64,000 bases of DNA from Pseudomonas sp. Gutcm_11s (GCF_028649395.1 NZ_JAQSUW010000017.1:395669-459668); one strand, 5' to 3'; shown: positions 7,803 to 17,343, counted from the stretch's first letter. Notes: a model not told the origin generated them from the sequence alone. Numbers and translations: made by a program.

Positions 7803-10136
7803 TTACTTCCTCAGTTGCTTGGCGTTGGCGAACAGCGAGGCCATGGCCGCGTTGGTCGGGGCCGGCTTGTCCTGGCTGGAGTGGCGCTCGCTGCGCGGCT
7901 GGTTGCCGCCACGATTCTGCCCACCATTACCGCGGGCACCGCCGCGCGGGCCGTCGACCTTCTCGCCGGGAGTGTCGCTCATGCGCATGGTCAGGCCGAC
8001 GCGGTTGCGCGGGATATCCACTTCCATGACTTTCACTTTGACGATGTCGCCGGCCTTCACGACCTCGTAGGGGTCTTTGACGAACTTCTCCGACAGGGCC
8101 GAGATGTGTACCAGGCCGTCCTGGTGCACGCCGATGTCGACGAAGGCGCCGAAGTTGGTGACGTTGGTCACCACGCCTTCCAGGATCATGCCCGGCTGCA
8201 GGTCCTTGAGGCTCTCGACGCCTTCCTGGAACTCGGCGGTCTTGAACTCCGGGCGCGGGTCGCGGCCCGGCTTGTCCAGTTCCTTGAGGATGTCGGTGAC
8301 GGTCGGCAGGCCGAAGCTCTCGTCGGTGAAGCGCTTGGGATCGAGACTGCGCAGGAAGCTGGAGTCGCCCAGCAGCGAGCGCACGTCGCGGCCGGTATCA
8401 GCGGCAATGCGCTGCACCAGCGGGTAGGTCTCCGGGTGCACGGCGGAGGCGTCCAGCGGGTTGTCGCCGTTCATCACGCGCAAGAAGCCGGCGGCCTGCT
8501 CGAAGGTCTTGTCGCCCAGGCGCGGTACTTTCTTCAGCTCGGCGCGGGTCTTGAACGCGCCGTTCTGGTCGCGATGGCTGACGATATTCTGCGCCAGGGT
8601 GCTGTTGAGGCCGGAGATGCGTGCCAGCAGGGCGGCGGAGGCGGTGTTCACATCCACGCCGACGGCGTTCACGCAGTCCTCGACTACCGCGTCCAGCGAG
8701 CGCGCCAGCTTGAGCTGCGACACGTCATGCTGGTACTGGCCGACGCCGATGGATTTCGGGTCGATCTTCACCAGCTCGGCCAGCGGGTCCTGCAGGCGGC
8801 GGGCGATGGAAACGGCGCCGCGCAGCGACACGTCCATGTCCGGGAATTCGCGGGCGGCCAGCTCGGAGGCGGAGTACACCGAGGCGCCGGCCTCGGAGAC
8901 CATCACCTTGGTCATCTTCAGCGCCGGCATGAGCTTGATCAGGTCGATGGCCAGCTTGTCGGTCTCGCGGCTGGCGGTGCCGTTGCCGATCGAGATCAGG
9001 TCCACCGCGTGCTTGGCGCACAGCTTGGCGAGGATGGCCAGGGTGCCGTCCCAGTCGTTGCGCGGGGCGTGCGGGTAGACGGTGGCGGTTTCCAACACCT
9101 TGCCGGTGGCGTCGACCACGGCCACCTTGCAGCCGGTGCGCAGGCCCGGGTCCAGCGCCAGGGTAGCGCGCGGGCCGGCCGGGGCGGCCAGCAGCAGGTC
9201 GTGCAGGTTGCGGGCGAACACGGTGATCGCCTCGTCCTCGGCCTTCTCGCGCAGCTCGCCGAGCAGGTCGGTTTCCAGGTGGGTGTAGAGCTTGACCTTC
9301 CAGGTCCAGCGCACCACTTCGCCCAGCCACTTGTCGGCGGCGCGGCCGCGCTGCTCGATGCCGAAGCGCTCGGCGATCATCAGTTCGCACGGGTGCATGG
9401 TGCCCGGGGCTTCATCGCCGACCTTGAGGCTGGCGCCGAGGATGCCCTCGTTGCGACCGCGGAAGATCGCCAGTGCACGGTGCGACGGCACGCCCTTGAG
9501 CGCTTCGTCGTGCTCGAAGTAGTCGCTGAACTTGGCGCCTTCGGCTTCTTTGCCAGCGACCACGCGGGCGCTGAGGGTGGATTCGTTCTTCAGGAAGGAG
9601 CGCAGCTTGTCGAGCAGGCTGGCGTCCTCGGCGAAGCGCTCCATGAGGATGTACTTGGCGCCTTCCAGCACGGCCTTGACGTCGGCGAAGCCCTTCTCGG
9701 CGTCGACGAAACGCTCGGCCTCGGCTTCAGGATTGAGGCTCGGGTCGTTGAACAGGCCGTCGGCCAGCTCGCCGAGGCCTGCCTCCAGGGCGATCTGGCC
9801 CTTGGTGCGGCGCTTCTGCTTGTATGGCAGGTAGAGGTCTTCGAGGCGAGTCTTGGTGTCGGCCTCGTCGATCTCGCGTTTGAGTTCGGGCGTCAGCTTG
9901 CCCTGCTCCTCGATGCTGGTGAGGATCGAGGCGCGGCGCTCGTCCATCTCGCGCAGGTAGCGCAGGCGTTCTTCCAGGTGGCGCAGCTGGGTGTCGTCCA
10001 GGCTGCCGGTCACTTCCTTCCGGTAGCGGGCGATGAAGGGCACGGTGGAGCCTTCATCGAGCAGGGCCACGGCGGCGGCGACCTGTTGCGGGAGGACGCC
10101 GAGCTCGGCGGCGATACGCTTGTTGATGCTATCCAT
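7803..10136 (-). CDS. tex: Tex transcription accessory / RNA-binding protein
   Basis: The 777-residue product has the Tex layout: helical N-terminal part, a YqgF-like RNase-H fold around 320-450 (LALDPGLRTGCKVAVVD), helix-hairpin-helix motifs near 500-560 (ARISGLNSTLAQNIV), and a C-terminal S1 domain from about 645 (GVVTNVTNFGAFVDIG) ending at VGLTMRM. A Gly/Arg-rich tail follows. Tex binds nucleic acid, is linked to transcription and stress tolerance in pseudomonads, and resembles Spt6. MDSINKRIAAELG at 10136 fits the family. A large opposite-strand open frame covering this gene is a codon-bias shadow. Confidence 0.97.
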   Translation of the reverse strand: MDSINKRIAAELGVLPQQVAAAVALLDEGSTVPFIARYRKEVTGSLDDTQLRHLEERLRYLREMDERRASILTSIEEQGKLTPELKREIDEADTKTRLEDLYLPYKQKRRTKGQIALEAGLGELADGLFNDPSLNPEAEAERFVDAEKGFADVKAVLEGAKYILMERFAEDASLLDKLRSFLKNESTLSARVVAGKEAEGAKFSDYFEHDEALKGVPSHRALAIFRGRNEGILGASLKVGDEAPGTMHPCELMIAERFGIEQRGRAADKWLGEVVRWTWKVKLYTHLETDLLGELREKAEDEAITVFARNLHDLLLAAPAGPRATLALDPGLRTGCKVAVVDATGKVLETATVYPHAPRNDWDGTLAILAKLCAKHAVDLISIGNGTASRETDKLAIDLIKLMPALKMTKVMVSEAGASVYSASELAAREFPDMDVSLRGAVSIARRLQDPLAELVKIDPKSIGVGQYQHDVSQLKLARSLDAVVEDCVNAVGVDVNTASAALLARISGLNSTLAQNIVSHRDQNGAFKTRAELKKVPRLGDKTFEQAAGFLRVMNGDNPLDASAVHPETYPLVQRIAADTGRDVRSLLGDSSFLRSLDPKRFTDESFGLPTVTDILKELDKPGRDPRPEFKTAEFQEGVESLKDLQPGMILEGVVTNVTNFGAFVDIGVHQDGLVHISALSEKFVKDPYEVVKAGDIVKVKVMEVDIPRNRVGLTMRMSDTPGEKVDGPRGGARGNGGQNRGGNQPRSERHSSQDKPAPTNAAMASLFANAKQLRK

Positions 10137-10186
10137 GAACCCTACCTGACAGAAAAACCACGCCGGTGCCGACGCGAAAGCGCCGC

Positions 10187-10215
10187 ATTATAAACACCGG
10201 GTCGGAAAGCATTGG
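10187..10215 (-). promoter_or_regulatory. Candidate tex promoter (-10 TATAAT)
   Basis: Read leftward, GTTTATAATGC carries a perfect -10 hexamer at 10192-10187, about 50 bp upstream of the tex ATG. The -35 at normal spacing (CCAATG) is poor, so this is supported only by the -10. Confidence 0.4.
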
Positions 10216-10306
10216 GAACCGTTCGGGGAAAAATCTGCTAACAATGGACAGGCCGCTGCCGGCAGCCCCTGGGCGATAATGCCGGGCCATCCGTACAGGA
10301 GAGAAC

Positions 10307-11038
10307 ATGAGCAGTACAGCCGCCGCCGAAGGCGAAAAGATCCTCATAGTCGACGACGACCCCGGCCTGCGCCGCCTGCTGGAGCGCTTCCTCAGCGAGC
10401 AGGGCTACCGCGTGCGCGCGGTGGAGAATGTCGAGCAGATGGACCGTCTGCTGGCTCGCGAGCTGTTCCAGCTGCTGGTGCTCGACCTCATGCTGCCGGG
10501 CGAGGACGGCCTGTCCGCCTGTCGCCGTCTGCGCGAAGCAAACAACCAGGTGCCGGTGATCATGCTCACCGCCAAAGGCGACGAGGCCAGCCGCATCCAG
10601 GGTCTGGAAGGCGGCGCCGACGACTACCTGGCCAAGCCCTTCAATCCGCGCGAGCTGCTGGCGCGGATCAAGGCCGTGCTGCGCCGCCAGGCGCCGGTGG
10701 TACCGGGCGCTCCGGCCAGCGAGGACGAGACCGTCAGCTTCGGCGAGTACGAGCTGTCACTGGCTACTCGCGAGCTGAAGAAGGGCGAGGAGCTGCACAT
10801 GCTCACCACCGGTGAGTTCGCCGTGCTCAAGGCCCTGGTCCAGCATGCCCGCGAGCCGCTGACCCGCGACAAGCTGATGAACCTGGCCCGTGGCCGCGAG
10901 TGGGACGCACTGGAACGCTCCATCGACGTGCAGATTTCCCGTCTGCGCCGTTTGATCGAGCCGGACCCGTCCAAGCCGCGCTATATCCAGACCGTGTGGG
11001 GTGTGGGCTACGTGTTCGTGCCGGACGGCGCCAAGTAG
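10307..11038 (+). CDS. ompR: OmpR-family response regulator (AmgR/OmpR)
   Basis: A 243-residue DNA-binding regulator. The receiver domain (10-125) has the acidic pair in VDDDPG, the phospho-accepting Asp in LVLDLMLPGEDG and the Lys in AKPFNPRE. A winged-helix domain (about 140-238) ends with SKPRYIQTVWGVGYVF. AGGAGA lies upstream of the ATG at 10307. It pairs with the downstream sensor kinase gene. In P. aeruginosa the orthologous pair AmgRS answers envelope stress and supports aminoglycoside tolerance; that role is carried over by homology. Confidence 0.96.
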   Translation: MSSTAAAEGEKILIVDDDPGLRRLLERFLSEQGYRVRAVENVEQMDRLLARELFQLLVLDLMLPGEDGLSACRRLREANNQVPVIMLTAKGDEASRIQGLEGGADDYLAKPFNPRELLARIKAVLRRQAPVVPGAPASEDETVSFGEYELSLATRELKKGEELHMLTTGEFAVLKALVQHAREPLTRDKLMNLARGREWDALERSIDVQISRLRRLIEPDPSKPRYIQTVWGVGYVFVPDGAK

Positions 11039-11147
11039 CAGACCGGGTGGGCAGCGCCGCTGACGGCCTGCCCGCCATCGTTCACCTCTTGCTGGAAAGG
11101 GCCGCTGGCCGCTTTCCTGCCCATTCCGAATGGCGTCGCGCCCGCAA

Positions 11148-12461
11148 ATGAAAACCCCGCTCTGGTTCCCGCAAAGCTTCTTCGCCCGCACCCTCTGGCT
11201 GGTGCTCATCGTCGTGCTGTTCTCCAAGGCCCTGACCCTGGTGTACCTGATGATGAACGAGGACATGCTGGTCGACCGCCAGTACAGCCACGGCGCGGCG
11301 CTGACCCTGCGCGCCTACTGGGCGGCGGAGCCGGAGGATCGCGACCACATCGCCGAGGCGGCGACCCTGACCCGCGTGCCGCAGGACAAGGTGCCGGCCA
11401 CCGAGCAGCACTGGCCTTATTCCGAGGTGTTCCTGCGGCAGATGCAGTCCGAACTGGGGCCTGACACCGAGGTGCGCGTGCGCGTGCAGAGCCCACCGGC
11501 GCTGTGGGTGCGTGCGCCGAGCCTGGGGCCGGACTGGCTCAAGGTGCCGCTGTATCCCTATCCGCTGCGCGGGCAGAAGATCTGGAGCGTGCTCGGCTGG
11601 TTCCTCGGCATCGGCCTGCTGTCCACCGCGGCGGCCTGGATCTTCGTGCGTCAGCTCAACGCGCCGCTCAAACGCCTGGTATTCGCCGCCCGGCAGTTCG
11701 GCCAGGGGCGCAGCGTGCGCCTGCCGATCAGCGATACGCCGAGCGAGATGACCGAGGTCTATCGCGCCTTCAACCAGATGGCCGAGAACATCGAAGGCGG
11801 CGCCCGTGAGCGCGAGCTGATGCTGGCCGGCGTGTCGCATGACCTGCGCACGCCGCTGACCCGCCTGCGCCTGTCGCTGGAGCTGATGAGCAGTGATGCC
11901 GAGCTGACCGAGGACATGATTCGCGATGTCGAGGACATGAACGCCATCCTCGACCAGTTCCTCGCCTTTATCCGCGACGGCCGCGACGAGAAACCGGAGA
12001 TCTTCGACCTCGGCGACCTGGTACGCGAGGTGGTTGCGCCCTACAACCAGCAGGGCGAGCAGGTGCGCCTGTGCCTGGAGCAGCTGCCGCTGTTCCCGCT
12101 GCGCCGTGTTTCGATCAAGCGCCTGCTGGTCAACCTGCTGGAGAACGCCCTGCGCTACGGCGGCCAGGGCGTCGAGGTGGTCACCAGCCTGGCCGGCGAC
12201 GAGAGCGCGCCCTATGTGGTGCTCAGCGTGCTCGACCGCGGCCCGGGCGTGGCGCCGGAAGAGATGGGCGAGATCTTCAATCCCTTCATCCGCGGCGACC
12301 GTGCTCGTGGCGGCAAGGGCACAGGCCTGGGCCTGGCCATCGTCAAGCGCATCGCCTCGCTGCACGGCGGTAGCGTGGAGCTGCGCAACCGCTCCGGTGG
12401 CGGTCTGGAAGCCCGCATCTGCCTGCCCCTGGGCCTGCTGCTGCCACGCGACGCCAGCTAG
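11148..12461 (+). CDS. envZ: EnvZ-family sensor histidine kinase (AmgS/EnvZ)
   Basis: The 437-residue inner-membrane kinase has TM1 at about 13-36, a periplasmic segment of roughly 110 residues, TM2 at about 148-170, HAMP, an H-box (GVSHDLRTPLTRL), an N-box (NLLENALRYGG), and G-boxes (DRGPGVAPEE, GKGTGLGLAI). It phosphorylates the OmpR-type partner. MKTPLWFPQSFFART at 11148 is taken as the start because it matches relatives; an in-frame ATG at 11130 is possible, and neither has a clear ribosome site. It starts 109 bp after ompR. The last base of the TAG stop is also the first base of a 141-bp palindromic element. Confidence 0.95.
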   Translation: MKTPLWFPQSFFARTLWLVLIVVLFSKALTLVYLMMNEDMLVDRQYSHGAALTLRAYWAAEPEDRDHIAEAATLTRVPQDKVPATEQHWPYSEVFLRQMQSELGPDTEVRVRVQSPPALWVRAPSLGPDWLKVPLYPYPLRGQKIWSVLGWFLGIGLLSTAAAWIFVRQLNAPLKRLVFAARQFGQGRSVRLPISDTPSEMTEVYRAFNQMAENIEGGARERELMLAGVSHDLRTPLTRLRLSLELMSSDAELTEDMIRDVEDMNAILDQFLAFIRDGRDEKPEIFDLGDLVREVVAPYNQQGEQVRLCLEQLPLFPLRRVSIKRLLVNLLENALRYGGQGVEVVTSLAGDESAPYVVLSVLDRGPGVAPEEMGEIFNPFIRGDRARGGKGTGLGLAIVKRIASLHGGSVELRNRSGGGLEARICLPLGLLLPRDAS

Positions 12462-12601
12462 CAGGTTGTTGAAAAGCTACCTGCGTTGCCATCGCCGCGT
12501 TAAAAACAGGCTCAGAATGCTCATTTACCCTTCGTAAACTGCGCTTCTTCGCCTGTTTTTGCCTTGCGCTGGCTGCCTCGGCAACGCTTTCAACGACCTG
12601 C
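12461..12601. repeat. 141-bp MITE-like palindromic element with terminal inverted repeats
   Basis: The left end GCAGGTTGTTGAAAAGC and right end GCTTTCAACGACCTGC are near-perfect inverted repeats (12461-12477 and 12586-12601). Inside, GTTAAAAACAGGC (left) pairs with GCCTGTTTTTGCC (right), GTTGCC recurs on both arms, and the centre is TTTACCCTTCGTAAA. The whole element can fold into one long imperfect hairpin. It carries no reading frame of note. It begins on the last base of the envZ stop codon and ends 73 bp before the next gene. It may also act as a transcript terminator or processing site. I saw no second copy in the window. Confidence 0.7.
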
Positions 12602-12674
12602 TGGGGCTGGAACATGATCCGGCCGCTCTAGCCGGCCTGATCTATGCTGCTCTGGTGTTTCGCGCGAGGTCAGC

Positions 12675-15600
12675 ATGGTTGTAGATTCCGCCCGACTGCC
12701 GAGTTGGACCTGGTGGCTGCCGTTGCCGCTGCTCAATCTGGCCACCTGGTTGTCGCTCTCGACTCAGTTCGCCGCGGGGGCGGCGCTCTGCTACCTGCCG
12801 TTCGCCATCGGCCTGTGCCTGGTGCTCTGGTGGGGGCCGCGGGTGCTGCTGGCGCTGTACCTCAACGCCATGCTCTGCGCGCCGCTATGGGGGCTGGATT
12901 GGCACTGGGCGCCGCTCTACGCGCTACCGGAGACCCTCGCCATCGGCTTCGCCTGGCTGGCCCTGGGCCGGCGCAGTAATGCCGAACTGCCGGATGTGGC
13001 CAACCTGCTGCGCTTCGTCCTGCTCGGTGTGCTGGCGCCGGCGCTGCTCGGCTCCCTGCTGATACAGGCGGGTCTGCTGCTCCGTGGTCAACTGGAGGGC
13101 GGGCGGTGGCGCGAGACCATCCTCGAATTCTGGCTGCTGGACAGTCTCACCGCCCTGGCCGTGGCGCTGCCCTTGCTGTGCCTGCTGACTCGTCGCCTGC
13201 GCCGGCGCGGCTGGGCCTTGTTGACGGGGCCGGCCCTGGGCGAGGAAGGCGTCGGCGTGCGGGTGCTGCCCTGGTGGCTGTTGCCGGTGCTGCTGGCCGT
13301 GCTGCCGTTGTCGCTGTGCTGGCTGCCGTTGCTGCTGATCCTGCCGCTGATCGGCGTTCTATTGCTGACCCTGGCATTGCTCTGGGGCTTCGCCGGGGCG
13401 CTCTGGGGTACGGCCCTGACGGCGCTGGCGGTCATGCTGCTGCCGCTGGCCGGGCGCCTCGGTGGCGAGCTGGAGCTGGGCGCACCGCAGCGCCTGGAGA
13501 TGCATTTCAGCGTGCTGTTGCTGATGCTCGCCGCGCTGCTGGTGGGGCGTGCCCTGGGTGATCTGCGCAATACCCTGCGGCGCAGCGCCGCGATGCAGAA
13601 GGAACTGGCCCTGGCCAACCTGGCGCTGCAGGCCTGCCCGTTGGGCGTGTCCATCTCCGACCTGCGCCAGCCCGGCCTGCCCTTCATCTACTGCAACCCG
13701 GCGCTGGAGCGCATCAGTGGCTACTCGCGGGACGAGATACTCGGCGCCTCCAGCCGCCTGCTGATCGACCAGGACGAGTCGCAGAGCGGCCTGCTGCGGG
13801 TGCGCCAGGCCATGCGCCACGGCGTGCCGCACCAGGAGGTGCTACGTAATTACCGCAAGAACGGCCAGCAGTTCTGGAACGAGGTGACGGTGGCGCCGCT
13901 GCTCGACGAGCAGGGCCAGGCGACCCATATCGTCGCGCTCAACTTCGATGTCAGCGAGCGCGAGCGCCTCGGCGCCGAGCTGGCCCAGCGCCGCGAGGAG
14001 CTGCTGCGTCAGACTCATCTGCTGAGCCAGACCGAGGAGTTGGCTGACATTGGCGGTTGGGTGCTGGACCTGGCCAGCCAGCGCATGTACTGGACCGACG
14101 GCTGCTTCCGCCTCAACGAACTGGACCCGGCCGGCGGTGCGCCGGACATGCAGGGTTCGCTGGACCGTTACGACGCACCCAGCCAGAAACTGATGAACGA
14201 GACCCTGCAGCAGATCCTGGTCAGCGGCGATCCGTTCGACCTGGAGGTGCGCCTGATCGGTGCCCGCGGCACCCAGCGCTGGGTACGCCTGAAGGGCTTC
14301 GTGGAGTTCGACGACGATCAGCCGGTGCGCCTGTACGGGGCGATCCAGGACATCAGCGAGCGGCGCCGCGCCGAGCGCCAGCTACGCGAGCGCGACGAGT
14401 GGCTGCGCCTGTTCTTCGAGGCTCCGCTGATCGGCATGGCCATGGTCAGCCCGCAGCGGCAGTGGCTGGAGGTGAACTTCAAGCTGTGCCAGATCCTCGG
14501 CCGCAACCGCGAGGAGCTGCGCGCCAGCCGCTGGCTGGAAATCAGCCACCCGGACGACATCGAGCGCGAGGAGGCGCTGTTTGCCGCCATTCGCAACAGC
14601 GAACGCGACGACTACGAGCTGGAGAAACGCTTCCTACGCAAGGACGGCAGTGTCGTCTACACCCGCCTCAGCCTGCGTGCGGTGCGTGACAAGGACGGCA
14701 GCCTGGAAGCCTGCCTGACCCTGGTGGAGGACATCACCGCACGCTACGAGGCAGAAGCGCGCTACCACACCCTGGTCGAGCACGCGCCGGAGGCCATCCT
14801 GCTGTTCAGTCCCGAGGGCGGCATCATCGACGCCAACGCCAATGCCCTGCGCCTGTTCCACTGCAGTCGCGACGATCTGCTCGGGCGCACGCCCAGCGAA
14901 CTGAGCCCGGCGCGGCAACCCGACGGGCGTGCCTCGGAAGCGGCGGGGCGGGCCTACGTCGAGCAGGCCATCGCCGGCGCGACGCCGGTGTTCGAGTGGC
15001 TGCACCGCGATTTCGCCGGGCGCCAGCTGCCCTGCGAGATCCGCCTGGTGCGCATGCCGGGCGAGCCGTTGCTGCTGCGTGGCAGCGTCATCGACATCTC
15101 CGAGCGCCAGCGCTACCAGCGCGAGATCGAGCGCCTGGCCTACAGCGACGAGCTGACCGGCCTGCCCAATCGTCGCCTGCTGCAGGACCGCCTGGAGCAC
15201 GCCATGGCCCGCGAGCGCCGCGAGGGTAGCTTCGGCGCGCTGCTGTTCATCGATCTGGACCATTTCAAGACGGTCAACGACAGCCTCGGTCATCCGGTCG
15301 GCGATGCCCTGCTCAAGGAGGTGACGGTACGTCTGGCCGGTCATCTGCGCGCCGAAGACACCCTGGCGCGGCTCGGTGGTGACGAGTTCGTGGTGCTGCT
15401 CGAAACCCTGGCCGACAACCCGGCGCTGGCCGGCGAGATGGCCGCGGAGGTCGGCGAGAAGCTGCTGGCCGGCCTGCAATCCAGTTTCCAGATCTACGGT
15501 CACGACCTGGCCGTGACGGCCAGTATCGGCATCACCCTGCACCCGCTGCCCGATCAGGCCGCCGCCGATGCGCTCAAGCAGTCCGATACCGCCATGTATC

Positions 15601-16433
15601 GGGCCAAGCATTCCGGGCGCAACGCCCTGCATTTCTTCGCCCCGGAGATGCAGGCGGTGATCGACCAGCGCCTGCAGCTGCAGAGCGAGCTGCGCCTGGC
15701 CATGAGTCGCGAGCAGTTGTACCTGGTGTTCCAGCCGCAACTGGAGCTGGCCAGCGGTCGTGTCGCCGGGGCCGAGGTGCTGGTGCGCTGGCGTCACCCC
15801 GAGCGTGGTGACATCCCGCCGGGGCAGTTCATCCCGCTGGCCGAGGAGACAGGGCTGATCCACGACCTCGGCCATTGGGTGCTGGAGCATGCCTGTGCCA
15901 GCCTGGCGCGCTGGCTGGTCGAGTGGCCGCAGCTGGTGCTGGCGGTCAACCTCAGCCCGCGCGAGCTGCGCGAGGCCGATTGCGCGGCGCGCATCGGCGA
16001 CTGTCTGCGCCGCCATGGCCTGCCGCATGGCGCGCTGGAGCTGGAGATCACCGAGGGCGTGCTGCTGGAGGATGTCGAACGCTGCATCGCCACCATGCAT
16101 GCGCTCAAGGCGCAGGGCGTGCGCTTCGCCATCGACGATTTCGGTACCGGCTACTCCTCGCTGACCTACCTCAAGCGCCTGCCGCTGGACCGCCTGAAGA
16201 TCGACCGCAGCTTCGTCCACGACCTGGAGGGCGACGGCAGCGGCGCCATGCTGGTGGAGACCATCCTGGTGATCGCCCGCAACCTGGGCCTGGAGTGCGT
16301 GGCCGAGGGCGTGGAGAACGCCGCCCAGCTCGCCTGGCTGGAGCAGCAGCCCTGTGCCCTGGGCCAGGGCTTCCATCTGGGCGTACCGATGGCGGAAGCG
16401 GAGTTCCTGCGCTGGCTGGCCGCCAGGGGTTAG
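12675..16433 (+). CDS. Membrane MASE1-type/PAS x4/GGDEF/EAL cyclic-di-GMP protein
   Basis: The 1252-residue protein starts with about eight hydrophobic helices (residues 10-300), probably a MASE1-like sensor. Four PAS-like domains follow (about 318-430, 455-565, 575-695, 700-815). The GGDEF domain (about 820-985) has an intact RLGGDEF and an inhibitory-site RAED five residues before it. The EAL domain (about 990-1245) has EVLVRW in place of EAL, plus ELEITEG, IDDFGTGYSS, LKIDRSF, ECVAEGVEN and QGFHLG. Both c-di-GMP synthesis and breakdown look possible; net activity is unknown. GAGG precedes the ATG at 12675. It ends 4 bp before the opposing rimK stop. Confidence 0.93.
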   Translation: MVVDSARLPSWTWWLPLPLLNLATWLSLSTQFAAGAALCYLPFAIGLCLVLWWGPRVLLALYLNAMLCAPLWGLDWHWAPLYALPETLAIGFAWLALGRRSNAELPDVANLLRFVLLGVLAPALLGSLLIQAGLLLRGQLEGGRWRETILEFWLLDSLTALAVALPLLCLLTRRLRRRGWALLTGPALGEEGVGVRVLPWWLLPVLLAVLPLSLCWLPLLLILPLIGVLLLTLALLWGFAGALWGTALTALAVMLLPLAGRLGGELELGAPQRLEMHFSVLLLMLAALLVGRALGDLRNTLRRSAAMQKELALANLALQACPLGVSISDLRQPGLPFIYCNPALERISGYSRDEILGASSRLLIDQDESQSGLLRVRQAMRHGVPHQEVLRNYRKNGQQFWNEVTVAPLLDEQGQATHIVALNFDVSERERLGAELAQRREELLRQTHLLSQTEELADIGGWVLDLASQRMYWTDGCFRLNELDPAGGAPDMQGSLDRYDAPSQKLMNETLQQILVSGDPFDLEVRLIGARGTQRWVRLKGFVEFDDDQPVRLYGAIQDISERRRAERQLRERDEWLRLFFEAPLIGMAMVSPQRQWLEVNFKLCQILGRNREELRASRWLEISHPDDIEREEALFAAIRNSERDDYELEKRFLRKDGSVVYTRLSLRAVRDKDGSLEACLTLVEDITARYEAEARYHTLVEHAPEAILLFSPEGGIIDANANALRLFHCSRDDLLGRTPSELSPARQPDGRASEAAGRAYVEQAIAGATPVFEWLHRDFAGRQLPCEIRLVRMPGEPLLLRGSVIDISERQRYQREIERLAYSDELTGLPNRRLLQDRLEHAMARERREGSFGALLFIDLDHFKTVNDSLGHPVGDALLKEVTVRLAGHLRAEDTLARLGGDEFVVLLETLADNPALAGEMAAEVGEKLLAGLQSSFQIYGHDLAVTASIGITLHPLPDQAAADALKQSDTAMYRAKHSGRNALHFFAPEMQAVIDQRLQLQSELRLAMSREQLYLVFQPQLELASGRVAGAEVLVRWRHPERGDIPPGQFIPLAEETGLIHDLGHWVLEHACASLARWLVEWPQLVLAVNLSPRELREADCAARIGDCLRRHGLPHGALELEITEGVLLEDVERCIATMHALKAQGVRFAIDDFGTGYSSLTYLKRLPLDRLKIDRSFVHDLEGDGSGAMLVETILVIARNLGLECVAEGVENAAQLAWLEQQPCALGQGFHLGVPMAEAEFLRWLAARG

Positions 16434-16437
16434 CGGC

Positions 16438-17343
16438 TCAGCCGCGGCCCTTGGTCCGGGTCTGCCCCGGCATGGCGTTCTTCTCCAGGTACTGGACGAT
16501 GATGCTGGCCACGTCGTGGCCGGTGGTGGTCTCGATGCCTTCCAGGCCCGGCGAGGAGTTCACCTCCATCACCAGCGGCCCGTGGTTGGAGCGCAGGATG
16601 TCGACACCGGCCACCGACAGGCCCATGACCTTGGCCGCGCGGATGGCGGTCATGCGTTCTTCCGGGGTGATCTTGATCAGGCTGGCGCTACCGCCGCGGT
16701 GCAGGTTGGAGCGGAATTCGCCGGGCTTGGCCTGACGCTTCATCGCCGCGATGACCTTGTCGCCGACCACGAAGCAGCGGATGTCGGCGCCGCCGGCTTC
16801 CTTGATGTACTCCTGCACCATGATGTTCTGCTTCAGGCCCATGAAGGCCTCGATCACCGACTCGGCGGCTTTTTCGGTTTCGCAGAGCACCACGCCGATG
16901 CCCTGGGTGCCTTCCAGCACCTTGATTACCAGCGGTGCGCCGTTGACCATCTGGATCAGGTCGGGAATGTCGTCCGGCGAGTGGGCGAAGCCGGTCACCG
17001 GCAGGCCGATGCCCTTGCGTGACAGCAGCTGCAGCGAGCGCAGCTTGTCGCGCGAGCGGCTGATGGCCACCGATTCGTTGAGCGGGAACACGCCCTGCAT
17101 CTCGAACTGGCGCAGCACAGCGCAGCCGTAGAAGGTCACCGAGGCGCCGATGCGCGGAATCACCGCATCGAAGCCTTCCAGCGGCTGGCCGCGGTAGTGG
17201 ATCTGCGGTTTGTGGCTGGCGATGTTCATGTAGGCGCGCAGGGTGTCTATCACCACCATCTCATGACCGCGCTGCGTGCCGGCTTCCACCAGGCGACGGG
17301 TCGAGTACAGACGCGGATTGCGTGACAGGATGGCGATCTTCAT
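16438..17343 (-). CDS. rimK: Ribosomal protein S6 modification enzyme RimK (ATP-grasp)
   Basis: The 301-residue ATP-grasp ligase adds glutamates to the C-terminus of ribosomal protein S6. Visible motifs are MKIAILSRNPRLYSTRRL at the start, SRDKLRSLQLLSRKGIGLP near 95, the glycine-rich LEGTQGIGV near 140, and the metal-binding LVMEVNSSPGLEGIE near 255-270. The ATG at 17343 overlaps the rimB stop by four bases, so the two genes are translationally coupled. In Pseudomonas RimK activity is reported to respond to c-di-GMP, which makes the convergent GGDEF/EAL neighbour notable. Confidence 0.96.
   Translation of the reverse strand: MKIAILSRNPRLYSTRRLVEAGTQRGHEMVVIDTLRAYMNIASHKPQIHYRGQPLEGFDAVIPRIGASVTFYGCAVLRQFEMQGVFPLNESVAISRSRDKLRSLQLLSRKGIGLPVTGFAHSPDDIPDLIQMVNGAPLVIKVLEGTQGIGVVLCETEKAAESVIEAFMGLKQNIMVQEYIKEAGGADIRCFVVGDKVIAAMKRQAKPGEFRSNLHRGGSASLIKITPEERMTAIRAAKVMGLSVAGVDILRSNHGPLVMEVNSSPGLEGIETTTGHDVASIIVQYLEKNAMPGQTRTKGRG

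Noticed and set aside
6087..10193. 1368-codon open frame on the + strand opposite gshA, the thioesterase and tex
   Set aside because: Its translation is rich in Ala, Gly, Val, Gln and His without any motif, and it mirrors high-GC codon bias of three well-identified genes on the other strand.
16431..16446. GCGGCT-C-AGCCGC palindrome over the convergent stops of the GGDEF/EAL gene and rimK
   Set aside because: The one-base loop leaves only about four stable pairs and there is no T-tract, so it is not called a terminator.
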